Below, piece by piece: positions 51,757 through 61,437 of a stretch of 64,000 nucleotides of DNA; positions within the stretch are counted from its first letter, which is position 1, and the number at the start of each line of letters is the position of its first letter. The DNA lies in assembly GCA_004293675.1 (NCBI GenBank), contig READ01000023.1, positions 29,971 through 93,970 of the forward strand, read 5' to 3'. Below the pieces are notes generated by a model. The model searched no databases. It was not told where the DNA came from and was given only the letters and a program-made list of their open reading frames with translations. Made by a program: the position numbers and the translations under genes. Source of the stretch: Betaproteobacteria bacterium. GTDB lineage: Bacteria > Pseudomonadota > Gammaproteobacteria > Burkholderiales > Casimicrobiaceae.

Positions 51757-53362
51757 GCTGTGCGTCCGTTTTAATCATGTCGGCGGCTTTTTCGGCAATC
51801 ATTACCACGGGCGAATTGGTATTTCCTGAAATGAGCGTGGGCATGATGGAGCAATCAATGACCCGAAGTCCTGTCACGCCACGCACCCGAAGTCGCGTGT
51901 CAACGACACCGCTGGCATCGTCGTCTGATGCCATTTTGCAGGTGCCGCTAGGATGAAAAATAGTCGCGCCGTAGGTGCGAGCGAAATCCAAAATTTCGTC
52001 ATCGGTTTTGACGTGTTGCCCCGGGCGGTATTCCTCAGAAACGATGCTTGCCATCGATGGTGTGGCCGCCAACTTGCGTGCGAACTTGATCGATTCGACG
52101 GCGCAGCGACGATCCGTTTCGTGCGATAAGTAATTGGAGAACATTGCCGGCGCGTCGAGTGCGTTGGTGGATTTGAGCCGCACTTCTCCACGTGATTCGG
52201 GGCGCAATTGACACACAGAAAACGTACAACCGCTCCAAGGGTGTGTCGGCGCGCCCGCCATTTCGGCCGAGAGTGCGGCGAAGTGAAATTGAATGTCGGG
52301 CGTGCTCGATTCTGGCAATACGCGAGTGAACATGCCGCCATGATTGATGCCCACTGCCAAGGGGCCCGCGCGCCGAGTTAGCCAATTCCAGCCCATCATG
52401 GCTTTGCGCCACGGACTCTTCAAATCATCATTGGTGCTGATGGGTTGCGAGAGCTTAAACATCACACGAAATTGCAGATGATCTTGCAAGTTTTGACCGA
52501 CGCCGGGCAGCGCATGAACAACATTAATAGTGTGTTCACGCAAATGTGCCGCCGGACCGACGCCCGAGAGCATCAGAAGCTGCGGGCTTTGCAGCGCGCC
52601 CGCTGTGAGCAGCACTTCTTTATTGGCGCGAATTGTTTTCGTCACGCCGTGCTGGGTGTATTCGACGCCCACTGCGCGCTTGCCTTCAAACAGCACTCTC
52701 GTTGCCTGTGCGTTGACTTCAACACGCAAATTTTTACGTCGCTGCGCGGGTCGCAGATACGCTACCGCCGTCGAGCAACGCCAGCCGTTTTTGGTGAAGA
52801 GCTGAAAGTAGCCCACGCCCTCTTGGTCGCCGCCGTTGAAATCATCGGTGTGTTTCACGCCCAGCTCGACGCCGCCTTGGATGATCGCATCCATCACGGG
52901 GTGCGGATCGGGAATGCTCGAGCCCCAGAGCGGGCCACCGCTGCCGTGCGTGGGTCGGGCGGCAAGCTTCACATCGGCATTGTGTTCGCTTTTGATGAAG
53001 TAGGGGAGCACTTCTTTCCAGCTCCAGCCGTTGTTGCCTGCGGCGCTCCAGCGATCATAGTCTGCGCTTTGCCCGCGGATGTAGATGAGTCCGTTGATCG
53101 ACGACGAGCCGCCCAAGCCACGTCCGCGTGGCCAATAGACTTTACGGCCGTTCATGTTCGGGTCAGGCTCGGTGTAGTAACCCCAGTTGTAGACCGGGTG
53201 AAACATGGTTTTTGCGTAACCAATCGGAATGTGAATCCACAGGTAATCGTCGCTCGGGCCGGCTTCGAGCACAGCCACGGAATTTCGACCGTCTTCGGTC
53301 AAACGATTGGCTAGCACGCAGCCCGCTGTGCCAGCGCCAACGATGATGTAATCCGGGTTCAT
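51749..53362 (-). CDS. GMC family FAD-dependent oxidoreductase (choline dehydrogenase-like)
   Basis: 537-residue flavoprotein that oxidises an alcohol. The N-terminal FAD site is [20 protein letters not shown] (about 5-24). GMC signatures are [20 protein letters not shown] (about 80-99) and [19 protein letters not shown]. The catalytic His is in [10 protein letters not shown] (about 466), with a second conserved residue in the C-terminal [18 protein letters not shown]. Betaine genes are absent, so choline is not implied. It overlaps both neighbours. Confidence 0.88.
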   Translation of the reverse strand: MNPDYIIVGAGTAGCVLANRLTEDGRNSVAVLEAGPSDDYLWIHIPIGYAKTMFHPVYNWGYYTEPDPNMNGRKVYWPRGRGLGGSSSINGLIYIRGQSADYDRWSAAGNNGWSWKEVLPYFIKSEHNADVKLAARPTHGSGGPLWGSSIPDPHPVMDAIIQGGVELGVKHTDDFNGGDQEGVGYFQLFTKNGWRCSTAVAYLRPAQRRKNLRVEVNAQATRVLFEGKRAVGVEYTQHGVTKTIRANKEVLLTAGALQSPQLLMLSGVGPAAHLREHTINVVHALPGVGQNLQDHLQFRVMFKLSQPISTNDDLKSPWRKAMMGWNWLTRRAGPLAVGINHGGMFTRVLPESSTPDIQFHFAALSAEMAGAPTHPWSGCTFSVCQLRPESRGEVRLKSTNALDAPAMFSNYLSHETDRRCAVESIKFARKLAATPSMASIVSEEYRPGQHVKTDDEILDFARTYGATIFHPSGTCKMASDDDASGVVDTRLRVRGVTGLRVIDCSIMPTLISGNTNSPVVMIAEKAADMIKTDAQHG

Positions 53363-53868
53363 TGCAAGTCGAGTTTCATAAACAGCACATCGGACTCTGG
53401 ATTGTGCACGTAGCCCATGGTTTCGGTGAAGCCCAAATCTCGATAAAGCGAAATCGCGGCGGGCATTCGGTCACGCAGCGTATCGAGTTTCATCGTTGTG
53501 TAACCTGCCTCTCGCGCAAATGCAACCGCGAGGTTGGCCAGCGCCCGTCCAACGCCACGCCCTTTCGCCGCATCACTGACCCAGAGTCGTTTCATCTCGC
53601 ATTCACCGCGTGCGTCAAGGGGCTTCACGGCGATGATGCCCAGTGCCGCACCGTCATTCAGATTGCGAGCAATCCAGAATTCGCCCCGCGGCAATACATA
53701 CGCGCCAGGCAAGGCCGCTAGCTCGGTATCAAAATCTTGGAAACACAAGCTCACACCCAAGTCATCGAGCAGCCATCGCTGATAGGCACGCATCAGCGCG
53801 CGCACATCGGGTAAATCGTCGAAGCGGGCGGGTTGAATGCCGAATCCGACTAGCGATTCTCGGGGCAT
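53359..53868 (-). CDS. GNAT family N-acetyltransferase
   Basis: 169 residues, single acetyltransferase domain: FDDLPDVRALMRAYQRWL, EMKRLWVSDAAKGRGVGRAL (acetyl-CoA loop, about 90-109) and SLYRDLGFTETMGYVHN. It overlaps the SPOR-like gene by 19 bases and the GMC oxidoreductase by four, so it is embedded in the transcript. Substrate unknown. Confidence 0.85.
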   Translation of the reverse strand: MPRESLVGFGIQPARFDDLPDVRALMRAYQRWLLDDLGVSLCFQDFDTELAALPGAYVLPRGEFWIARNLNDGAALGIIAVKPLDARGECEMKRLWVSDAAKGRGVGRALANLAVAFAREAGYTTMKLDTLRDRMPAAISLYRDLGFTETMGYVHNPESDVLFMKLDLQ

Positions 53869-54509
53869 GCGCCTGTGCTCACGGTACTTGCCGGAAGTTG
53901 TTGTCGAGCGGTTTCGAGCGTGGCGAGTGTGGCTTGCGATGGCTCCCGCAGTACGAGCGATGTCAACGTAACGGTTTGTGCACGCTCCCGGTACGCCATG
54001 GTTTTCACGCCTTTGCCGCGCAGTTCTTCGCGGCGATTCTCAGCCGCTTCTTTGGTGCGGAAAACACCCAAGGAAATCGCCCAATTCCATTCACCTTTTT
54101 CGGTCAAGAGCACGGCGTCGGCCACATTGAGTCGCTTCAATTCGGTGATGGCGCGTTCGGCGGCAGCGCGATCTTTCTTGGGCGGGATGTAGACCCAATG
54201 CGGCGCGGTGATCTCGACTCGGCGCGCGCTCATGCTGCGGCCCAGATTCATGGGCTCCAAAAGCTGCATCGCCTTGACGCGTTCGGGCTCGTTAAACGGC
54301 CCCCATTCGGCACAGGCCAGCGTCAGTTGCGCAACTTTGGCGGGGCCGAGCTTAGCGACTTGCTGCGGGGTCAGGATCTTGACGGCATCGGCGTTAATGG
54401 GCCGCAATCGTTCGCTCTCGGCCGAATGCTTCGCCGCTTGCATGCTGTAGTAGCCGTACGCAAACACGGCAACATTTAAGAGCAGTAGCAGCGTGAGAAA
54501 TTTTTTCAT
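53850..54509 (-). CDS. SPOR-like membrane-anchored protein
   Basis: 219 residues. One N-terminal transmembrane anchor (about 4-21, FLTLLLLLNVAVFAYGYYS) places the rest in the periplasm. The C-terminal half (about 110-190) has SPOR-like repeats, with HWVYIPPKKDRAAAERAITE and WAISLGVFRTKEAAENRREE. SPOR domains bind denuded glycan at the septum. A gene of this kind after birA and coaX recurs in Burkholderiales (recalled, not checked). The ATG at 54509 overlaps the coaX stop. Confidence 0.8.
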   Translation of the reverse strand: MKKFLTLLLLLNVAVFAYGYYSMQAAKHSAESERLRPINADAVKILTPQQVAKLGPAKVAQLTLACAEWGPFNEPERVKAMQLLEPMNLGRSMSARRVEITAPHWVYIPPKKDRAAAERAITELKRLNVADAVLLTEKGEWNWAISLGVFRTKEAAENRREELRGKGVKTMAYRERAQTVTLTSLVLREPSQATLATLETARQQLPASTVSTGACPENR

Positions 54510-55273
54510 GGGTTGCGCCCCAGCCAATACACGCCTTCGAGCGCGAGAGCGTCAACGAGCACCGCTTCGCCCTCGATGTGCTCAAGCAGGCGATAGGCGC
54601 TTCCACCGGTGAGCACGATGCGTGGCGTTTGCGAAACGCCGCGCTCCCGAAGCGAGCGCAATAGGCGATCGCGGCCCCGCAGTATTGCACCCACCATCGC
54701 ATCAATGGCGCCCGTAGCGAGCGCGTCGCGAGTATTTTTCGGCTGCGCGGCCCAGTCGCCCGCATCAACAGAGAGCGCGGCGGTGTTGCCAGCGAGCCCG
54801 CCAAGCATGGCGTGATAGCCCGCAACGATCGCGCCACCCAAAAAATTGCCATGCTCATCGAGCTGATCGACGGTGAGCGCTGTGCCCGCACTCACCACGA
54901 CACAGGGCGCGAGATTGCGGGCTTTGGCGGCAATCAGCGCGGCCCATCGATCAGTGCCCAGACGCGTCGGATCGACGTAGCCATTGGTCACGCCGCACGC
55001 TTGCTCGGTCGCGCCCATCCAGCGCACGCCCACACCGATTGCGGCGAATTGTCGTTCAATTTTTTCGCGCGAAGCGATGCCCGCCACATGGCTGCCGATC
55101 ACGCGACTGGGCTTGCTGTGCGCGAAACCTTCGCGCTCGACGAGCTGGTCGACCTCGGCCAAAAACATCGCACCGCGCGACAAAATCGATGGCAACGCGG
55201 AGCCTGCGTTCGTGTCATCAAACAACGCCCATTTCAGACGCGTGTTGCCAATATCGAGTGCCAAAAGTGCCAT
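54506..55273 (-). CDS. coaX: type III pantothenate kinase
   Basis: Phosphorylates pantothenate in CoA synthesis; ASKHA fold. 255 residues. Phosphate-1 motif LALDIGNTRLKWALFDD (about 4-20), LGTDRWAALIAAKA (about 98), the VVVSAGTALTVDQLDEHGNF adenosine/phosphate-2 region (about 117-136) and late IVLTGGSAYRLLEH. The start at 55273 is the standard MALLALDIGN. It follows birA by four bases. Confidence 0.94.
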   Translation of the reverse strand: MALLALDIGNTRLKWALFDDTNAGSALPSILSRGAMFLAEVDQLVEREGFAHSKPSRVIGSHVAGIASREKIERQFAAIGVGVRWMGATEQACGVTNGYVDPTRLGTDRWAALIAAKARNLAPCVVVSAGTALTVDQLDEHGNFLGGAIVAGYHAMLGGLAGNTAALSVDAGDWAAQPKNTRDALATGAIDAMVGAILRGRDRLLRSLRERGVSQTPRIVLTGGSAYRLLEHIEGEAVLVDALALEGVYWLGRNP

Positions 55274-55277
55274 CAAT

Positions 55278-56132
55278 TTAGTTTCTGTGGTGATCCAAGG
55301 GTCGCAGCGACACTGCGCCGGAAACAAGTGTATGCCGACCGAGCGCGGTGCTGATGACGAGCGCGCCCGTATCGGTGAGCTCAGTGATCACGCCATCGAC
55401 TGTGGCGCCGTCCGGCGCGATGACTTGCACGGACTGATCTGCGAACGCGCGGCGTAGCCACCAGCGTTCTCGAAAGGCCGCAAAGCCTTGATCGCTAAAC
55501 GTATTCAACGCATGCCAAAGGGCGCTGAGCAGCAGCTCTGTCAGGTGTTGTCGAAGCGTATTGATGTGGCCTTGGGACTCCGCCAGCAGTGCGGCCGGGG
55601 GCAAGGCAGCGGGCGCGTCAGTCGGTTGCAAAGGTTCGACCGTGCGCTGCGGCAAGACGATATTAATGCCGATCCCAATGATCGCAAGGCGCGCGCCGTC
55701 TTTCTGCGTTGGTTGCGCAGCCAGCGGCACCGATTCGATCAATATGCCGCCCAGTTTGCCGACCCCGATGTCACCAGGCCTGGCCAATAGCAGGTCGTTG
55801 GGCCACTTTAGCTGCACGTTTGCGGCGTTGGCGACGCCCGGGACGTCTAGCGCGCTGATTGCCTCTGCGACGGCGACACCGATGGCCAGACTCAGGCCGT
55901 CCAATCGCCGTGATTGCGGGAACGCCCACGCGACCGACAGCAGCACGGCTTGATCGCGTTCAGCGAACCAGCGGCGTCCGCGTTGTCCGCGTCCTTCGGT
56001 TTGAAAACCAGCTGACAACGCCAGACCATGTATCGGTTCATTCGGCGCTCGACGACGCAGCTCGGCATTCGTCGAATCAATCGCTTCAACATGCTCGTGA
56101 CGAAACGATGTAGGGCTCAATAGGGTGCTCAC
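55278..56132 (-). CDS. birA: biotin-[acetyl-CoA-carboxylase] ligase
   Basis: Attaches biotin to carboxylases. 284 residues. AIDSTNAELRRR (about 17), the biotinyl-AMP loop GRGQRGRRWF (about 48), LQLKWPNDLLLA-type sequence with KWPNDLL (about 108) and IIGIGINIVL (about 148). The N-terminal HTH of E. coli BirA is absent, so it is a ligase only, not a repressor. It is the first gene of a seven-gene minus-strand string; its upstream gap holds palindromic repeats. Confidence 0.93.
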   Translation of the reverse strand: MSTLLSPTSFRHEHVEAIDSTNAELRRRAPNEPIHGLALSAGFQTEGRGQRGRRWFAERDQAVLLSVAWAFPQSRRLDGLSLAIGVAVAEAISALDVPGVANAANVQLKWPNDLLLARPGDIGVGKLGGILIESVPLAAQPTQKDGARLAIIGIGINIVLPQRTVEPLQPTDAPAALPPAALLAESQGHINTLRQHLTELLLSALWHALNTFSDQGFAAFRERWWLRRAFADQSVQVIAPDGATVDGVITELTDTGALVISTALGRHTLVSGAVSLRPLDHHRN

Positions 56133-56187
56133 GGTTGCAGTGTATCGGGGCGGAAATGTCGAACATTGATTCGATTGGCTTTATCTC

Positions 56188-56350
56188 TTGAAGCCTTTAG
56201 AAAAGTGGCGTTAAATAATGTTGAGCCAGTTATTGATGAGTTGGCAATTAGCCGTTTAGGCTCCATGCCAAAAGGCTTTTAAATAAACAGCTGACGATTT
56301 CTACTTCACTTCGAAACTGTACTTGCCAAAGTCTTATATAAGACATAGAC
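56188..56350. repeat. A/T-rich palindromic repeats (family B-like) between birA and the acyl-CoA synthetase gene
   Basis: Short palindromes lie at AAGCCTTTAGAAAAGTGGCG (about 56191), CCATGCCAAAAGGCTTTT (about 56263) and GTCTTATATAAGAC (56331-56344). They resemble degraded family B arms. They fill most of the 332-base divergent gap; nothing else was recognised there. Confidence 0.5.
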
Positions 56351-56464
56351 TCACAAACATTCCCGACTTTTGAGTCGGTTTTGTTGGTTGCTGCGCTGCA
56401 ACACTGATACAGTGGGGCTTCTAGCAGCGCACCCTGTGGTGCGGCGGACTATCGGAGAAATTGA

Positions 56465-58408
56465 ATGTCGTCAGCGGATACATTCCCGCGCTTACTGAGC
56501 GAGCACGCAAACGTGCGTCCAAACGCGCCCGCGTTGCGCGAAAAGTACCTGGGAATTTGGCAGAGCTGGTCTTGGGCTGACACCAATCGCGAAGTGCGGC
56601 AAATGGCCTGTGGTCTGGCAGCGCTGGGTTTCAAGCGAGGCGACAATCTAGCGATCATTGGCGACAATCGCCCTCAGCTCTACATGGCTTTTGCCGCCGC
56701 GCAGTGCTTAGGCGGCGTGGCCGTACCGATGTATCAAGATGCGGTGTCGGCCGAGATGACGCACGTTTTGGAAGACGCGGCGATTCGTTTCGCCATCGTC
56801 GAAGATCAGGAGCAAGTCGACAAGCTCCTTGAAGTCCGCGAAGGCTTTGTCTCCGTGGCCCACGTCATCTACAGCGACCCGCGCGGACTTCGCAATTACA
56901 ACGCGCCCGGTTTGCAGAGCTTGGAAGCGCTGCGCGCGCTGGGCGAGGGCTTTGACAATGGCAACCCTGGATTTTTCGACGCCGAAGTGGCCAAAGGGCA
57001 GAGCACCGATGTGTCGGTCATGCTCTACACCTCGGGCACCACCGGTAAGCCCAAGGGCGTGTGCCAAACGCACGAAGCGTTTATCACCTCGGCCAAGGGC
57101 GGTGTGGCGTTTGATAACTTAAGCGCGGCTGACAATGTGCTCTCCTACCTACCCATGGCGTGGGTGGGTGACCATTTGTTCAGCTACGCACAATGGTTGG
57201 TCGCTGGGTTTACCGTCAACTGCCCCGAGTCGGCAGAAACGGTAATGATCGATCTGCGCGAAATTGGTCCAACCTACTATTTCGCGCCGCCAAGGGTGTT
57301 CGAAAGTTTGCTCACCAACGTGATGATTCGCATGGAAGATGCGAGCAAAATCAAGCGCTCGCTATTCGATCGATTCATGGCAGTCGCTAAGCGCTGCGGC
57401 GCAGACATTTTGGACGGTCGCGAGGTGAGCCTAGGCGATCGGATTCAATATGCGATTGGCAATGTGTTGATTTACGGGCCTTTAAAAAACACGCTTGGAA
57501 TGAGCCGCATTCGCGTGGCCTACACCGCAGGTGCTGCCATTGGCCCCGATTTGTTTCGCTTCTATCGATCCATCGGCATCAACTTAAAGCAACTCTACGG
57601 TCAAACCGAAACCTGCGCTTACGTGACGTTGCAGCCTGATCGCCAGATTAAATTTGATAGCGTAGGCAAAGCCGCGCCAAGCGTTGAATTAAAGCTCGCC
57701 GAGAACGGCGAAGTGTTAGTGCGCGGCCCGATGGTTTTGAAGGAATATTACAAACGCCCCGACGCAACGGCCGAATCAATTGACCGCGAAGGCTACTTTC
57801 ACACCGGCGACGCGGGCGTATTTGACAGCGATGGCCACCTAAAAATCATTGATCGCGCCAAGGATGTTGGTCGCTTGGCCAACGGCGCAATGTTCGCCCC
57901 GAACTACATCGAAAACAAACTCAAGTTTTGGTCGCACATTAAAGAAGCCGTTTGTTTTGGTCACGACAAAGACAGCGTGATGGCGTTCATCAATATCGAT
58001 TTAACGGCCGTTGGCAACTGGGCGGAGCGCCGAAACATTGTGTATTCGGGCTACATTGATTTAGCGGGGAAAGACGAGGTCTACTCGCTGATTAAAGACT
58101 GCATCGAAAAGGTAAACGCGGAGCTCGCTGCTGAGGGCGAACTCTCACATTCGCAAATCTCGCGTTTCTTGATCCTGCACAAAGAGCTCGATCCCGATGA
58201 TGATGAGTTGACCCGCACCCGGAAGGTTCGCCGTGGCTTTATCGCTGAGAAATACGCGCCCTTGCTCGATGCGCTCTTTACCGGCAAATCGATGCAACAC
58301 ATCGAAACTCAAGTGAAGTTCGAAGACGGTCGCAGTGGCTCCATCTCGGCTGATTTAAAGATCGTAGACGCGAAGCGCTTGCCCGCGATCAGCAAGGCGG
58401 CAGCATGA
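56465..58408 (+). CDS. AMP-dependent acyl-CoA synthetase (long-chain/FadD15-like)
   Basis: 647 residues, cytoplasmic adenylate-forming ligase. P-loop-like LYTSGTTGKPKGVCQTH (about 190), LYGQTETCAYVTL (about 378) and IDRAKDVGRLANGAMF (about 463), the A8/A10 region. Length and the ANYIENKL-type ending fit the large long-chain acyl-CoA synthetase group. It overlaps livG by four bases and heads an apparent operon with a Liv-type ABC transporter, suggesting that the imported compound, or a derivative, is a carboxylate activated as a CoA ester. Confidence 0.88.
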   Translation: MSSADTFPRLLSEHANVRPNAPALREKYLGIWQSWSWADTNREVRQMACGLAALGFKRGDNLAIIGDNRPQLYMAFAAAQCLGGVAVPMYQDAVSAEMTHVLEDAAIRFAIVEDQEQVDKLLEVREGFVSVAHVIYSDPRGLRNYNAPGLQSLEALRALGEGFDNGNPGFFDAEVAKGQSTDVSVMLYTSGTTGKPKGVCQTHEAFITSAKGGVAFDNLSAADNVLSYLPMAWVGDHLFSYAQWLVAGFTVNCPESAETVMIDLREIGPTYYFAPPRVFESLLTNVMIRMEDASKIKRSLFDRFMAVAKRCGADILDGREVSLGDRIQYAIGNVLIYGPLKNTLGMSRIRVAYTAGAAIGPDLFRFYRSIGINLKQLYGQTETCAYVTLQPDRQIKFDSVGKAAPSVELKLAENGEVLVRGPMVLKEYYKRPDATAESIDREGYFHTGDAGVFDSDGHLKIIDRAKDVGRLANGAMFAPNYIENKLKFWSHIKEAVCFGHDKDSVMAFINIDLTAVGNWAERRNIVYSGYIDLAGKDEVYSLIKDCIEKVNAELAAEGELSHSQISRFLILHKELDPDDDELTRTRKVRRGFIAEKYAPLLDALFTGKSMQHIETQVKFEDGRSGSISADLKIVDAKRLPAISKAAA

Positions 58409-59199
58409 ACGAGCAAGAACACGGCCGAAAAATCGGCGACGTCATCCTCAAAGTTGAAAACATTTCGCTTCGCTTCGGTGGGGTGAAGGCGCTGACCGAT
58501 ATTTCGTTTGACGTACGAGAGCACGAAATTCGAGCCATCATTGGCCCTAACGGCGCGGGCAAAAGCTCCATGCTCAATGTCTTGAATGGCGTCTACACGC
58601 CGCAGGAAGGTGTCATCACCTATCGCGGTCAGCAGCGCAAAGACATGAACACGCACGAAGCCGCCGAATCGGGCATCGCGCGAACCTTTCAAAACATTGC
58701 GCTCTTTAGCGGCATGACGGTGCTCGACAACATCATGACCGGGCGCAACCTCAAAATCAGATCGAGCTTCGTCGAGCAGGCGTTTTGGTTTGGCCGGGCT
58801 CGCCGCGAAGAAATTGAAAACCGCGCCAAGGTTGAAGAGATCATCGACTTCTTGCAACTGCAATCAGTTCGCAAAACACCGGTGGCGCGTCTGCCTTACG
58901 GAATCAAGAAGCGCGTCGAACTAGCTCGCGCGCTGGCCGCTGAGCCATCGATGCTGCTGCTCGACGAGCCGATGGCCGGCATGAACGTTGAAGAGAAGCA
59001 GGACATGTGTCGTTTTGTGATCGACACCAACGATCAATTCGGCACCACGATCGTTTTGATCGAGCATGACATGGGTGTGGTGATGGACATTTCAGATCGC
59101 GTGGTCGTACTGGACTACGGCAAAAAAATTGGCGACGGCACGCCAAACGAAGTTCGAAACGATCCGGAAGTGATCAAAGCTTACTTGGGGGCGCATTGA
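58405..59199 (+). CDS. livG: Liv-type ABC transporter ATP-binding protein LivG
   Basis: 264-residue ATPase of the branched-chain amino acid transporter class. Walker A GPNGAGKSSMLNVL (about 50), Q-loop ARTFQNIALF, signature LPYGIKKRVELARALA (Pro-Tyr in place of Ser-Gly, as is common in LivG), Walker B LLLDEPMAGMN and an H-loop VLIEHDMGVVMD. ATGA overlap with the synthetase. Substrate unproven. Confidence 0.9.
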   Translation: MNEQEHGRKIGDVILKVENISLRFGGVKALTDISFDVREHEIRAIIGPNGAGKSSMLNVLNGVYTPQEGVITYRGQQRKDMNTHEAAESGIARTFQNIALFSGMTVLDNIMTGRNLKIRSSFVEQAFWFGRARREEIENRAKVEEIIDFLQLQSVRKTPVARLPYGIKKRVELARALAAEPSMLLLDEPMAGMNVEEKQDMCRFVIDTNDQFGTTIVLIEHDMGVVMDISDRVVVLDYGKKIGDGTPNEVRNDPEVIKAYLGAH

Positions 59200-59225
59200 T
59201 GTTGACTCGCTTTGCTGCAACCAGT

Positions 59226-59347
59226 CCCCTCTCCCGCAGGCGGGAGAGGGCTAGGGCGAGGGTGCGTGTGGAGAGCAACGCCAACGCCGCTCCCCCATCC
59301 AGCTCACCCTCATCCCCAACCCTTCTCCCGTCTGCGGGAGAAGGGAG
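59226..59347. repeat. inverted pair of CTCTCCCGC palindromic repeats (family C)
   Basis: CCCTCTCCCGCAGGCGGGAG at 59227 and an inverted, slightly diverged copy ending near 59347 (TTCTCCCGTCTGCGGGAGAA at 59323-59342). It fills the livG-livH gap. Similar elements lie at 62769 and 63894. Confidence 0.85.
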
Positions 59348-59371
59348 CTGCACACTGGGAGCTAACTAGCC

Positions 59372-60268
59372 ATGCAATTCTTTTTCGAAGTTCTAATTGC
59401 CGGGCTACTCTCGGGTGTGATGTACGCGCTCGTTGCGCTCGGCTTTGTGCTGATCTTCAAAGCATCAGGTGTTTTCAACTTTGCACAGGGCGCGATGGTG
59501 TTTTTCGCTGCGCTGACCGCAGTGGGACTCAAGGAAGAGTTCAACTTGTCGCTGTGGGTGGCGATACCGCTGACCATGGTGGTGATGATCGTGCTGGGCT
59601 TCGCTATCGAGCGAATCGTGCTACGACCCTTGGTCAATCAGCATGACATTACGCTCTTTATGGCCACCATCGGATTGACCTTCTTTTTAGAGGGATTGGT
59701 TCAGCTCATTTGGGGCTCAACCGTTCGTAAGCTCGATTTGGGTATCCCCGACGTTCCGATTGAAGTGGTGATGAGTAAAACCGGGATGCTCGTGTCTCAG
59801 TTTGATGTGATCGCAGCGGGGATTTGCGCGGTCATGGTGGCGCTGCTGGCGATCCTGTTCAACAAAACCAAAATCGGCCGTGCGCTTCGTGCGGTAGCGG
59901 ACGATCATCAAGCTGCCCTGTCGGTAGGCATTCCGCTGCAGCATGTGTGGGGCATTGTGTGGGCAGTCGCCGGCATCGTCGCGCTAGTGGCGGGGCTGCT
60001 GTGGGGTTCGCGAAACGGCGTGCAATTCGCGCTCACCTTCGTTGCGCTCAAAGCGCTACCTGTGCTCATCATCGGCGGTTTCACCTCAGTACCCGGCGCG
60101 ATTGTGGGCGGCCTCATCATCGGCGCCTCAGAAAAACTCGCTGAAGTATTCATCGGACCCTATGTCGGCGGCGGCATCGAAGGCTGGTTCCCCTACGTAC
60201 TCGCCTTGCTGTTCTTGCTGGTTCGCCCCGAAGGTCTATTCGGCGAAAAAATCATCCGGAGAATTTAG
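59372..60268 (+). CDS. livH: Liv-type ABC transporter permease LivH
   Basis: 298-residue permease. It starts MQFFFEVLIAGLLSGVMYAL, typical of LivH, with ASGVFNFAQGAMVFFAAL (about 32) and LVGLLWGS-like segments. Eight or so hydrophobic stretches are present. It is separated from livG by the family C repeat pair (172 bases). Confidence 0.9.
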   Translation: MQFFFEVLIAGLLSGVMYALVALGFVLIFKASGVFNFAQGAMVFFAALTAVGLKEEFNLSLWVAIPLTMVVMIVLGFAIERIVLRPLVNQHDITLFMATIGLTFFLEGLVQLIWGSTVRKLDLGIPDVPIEVVMSKTGMLVSQFDVIAAGICAVMVALLAILFNKTKIGRALRAVADDHQAALSVGIPLQHVWGIVWAVAGIVALVAGLLWGSRNGVQFALTFVALKALPVLIIGGFTSVPGAIVGGLIIGASEKLAEVFIGPYVGGGIEGWFPYVLALLFLLVRPEGLFGEKIIRRI

Positions 60269-60334
60269 CGTGATGCCGCAAGTACCTTTCTCGTCATTCG
60301 TCCTTCGTCTTTCGTCCTTTCGCGGGAGCGAACA

Positions 60335-61393
60335 ATGATTTACCGCGAAGCCGGTCAATTTAAGACCACGTATCTCAACGATTCGCAAATCTTTCCGATT
60401 GCGCAAGACCGATACGCCGTAGCAGCACTGCTGATCGTTGCATTCATCGCGATCCCCTTGTTTGCGTCGCAGTATTTTTTCTCGGCGATTTTGATTCCGT
60501 TTTTGATCTTTTCGCTCGCTGCGTTGGGACTCAACATCCTCACCGGCTACGCAGGGCAAATCTCGCTGGGAACGGCGGCATTTATGGCCGTCGGCGCGTT
60601 CGCTAGTTACAACTTTATGCTGCGTGTGCCCGGCATGCCGATTTTGGTGGCATTCATCTTGGGCGGCATTTGCGCGGCGATGGTGGGGATCTTGTTTGGA
60701 CTACCTAGTCTGCGAATTCGTGGCTTTTATCTGGCTGCGTCAACGCTCGCGACGCAATTTTTCGTCGTGTGGTGCTTGACCAAAGTGCCGTGGTTCACGA
60801 ACTACTCGTCCTCGGGCGTGATTACGGCACAGCAAATCAACATCTTGGGCATTCCGTTCGACACGCCCGGTGAGAAGTATGTGCTCGTGCTCATTATCGT
60901 GAGCGTGATGGCGTTGTTGGCCAAAAATATGGTTCGCTCCAACGTCGGACGCTCATGGATGGCCGTTCGCGACATGGATGTAGCGGCCGAGGTGATCGGC
61001 TTTCGCATCGTGCGCACCAAGCTCATCGCGTTTGCAGTGAGCTCGTTTTATTGCGGTATTGCTGGCGCGCTGTTCGCGTTTTGCTACTTGGGTACGGTAG
61101 AGCCCGAGGCGTACAACCTTGATCTGTCGTTTCGCATCCTTTTTATGGTGATTATTGGCGGGCTAGGGTCAATCCTAGGCTCTTTTTTGGGCGCCGGGTT
61201 TATCGTGCTGCTTCCCACAGTCCTGTCGGTCATCGTGCACTACACAGGTTTGCCAAATTCGGTCACCTCCAATCTTGAGCTGATGGTGTTTGGCGCTCTG
61301 ATTATTTTCTTTCTGATTGTCGAACCGCATGGATTGGCGCGGCTCTGGCAAATCGCCAAAGAGAAGCTACGTTTGTGGCCGTTCCCGCACTAA
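60335..61393 (+). CDS. livM: Liv-type ABC transporter permease LivM
   Basis: 352-residue second permease. LGLNILTGYAGQISLGTAAF (about 70) is the LivM landmark, and GFRIVRTKLIAFAVSSFYCG and MVIIGGLGSILGSFLGAGF come later. It begins 66 bases after livH with GGGAG upstream and is followed by the receptor gene after 44 bases. Confidence 0.9.
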   Translation: MIYREAGQFKTTYLNDSQIFPIAQDRYAVAALLIVAFIAIPLFASQYFFSAILIPFLIFSLAALGLNILTGYAGQISLGTAAFMAVGAFASYNFMLRVPGMPILVAFILGGICAAMVGILFGLPSLRIRGFYLAASTLATQFFVVWCLTKVPWFTNYSSSGVITAQQINILGIPFDTPGEKYVLVLIIVSVMALLAKNMVRSNVGRSWMAVRDMDVAAEVIGFRIVRTKLIAFAVSSFYCGIAGALFAFCYLGTVEPEAYNLDLSFRILFMVIIGGLGSILGSFLGAGFIVLLPTVLSVIVHYTGLPNSVTSNLELMVFGALIIFFLIVEPHGLARLWQIAKEKLRLWPFPH

Positions 61394-61437
61394 CTTTTAT
61401 GACGTGTAACTTGTTTTTGAATTCCAAAGGAGGAAGT

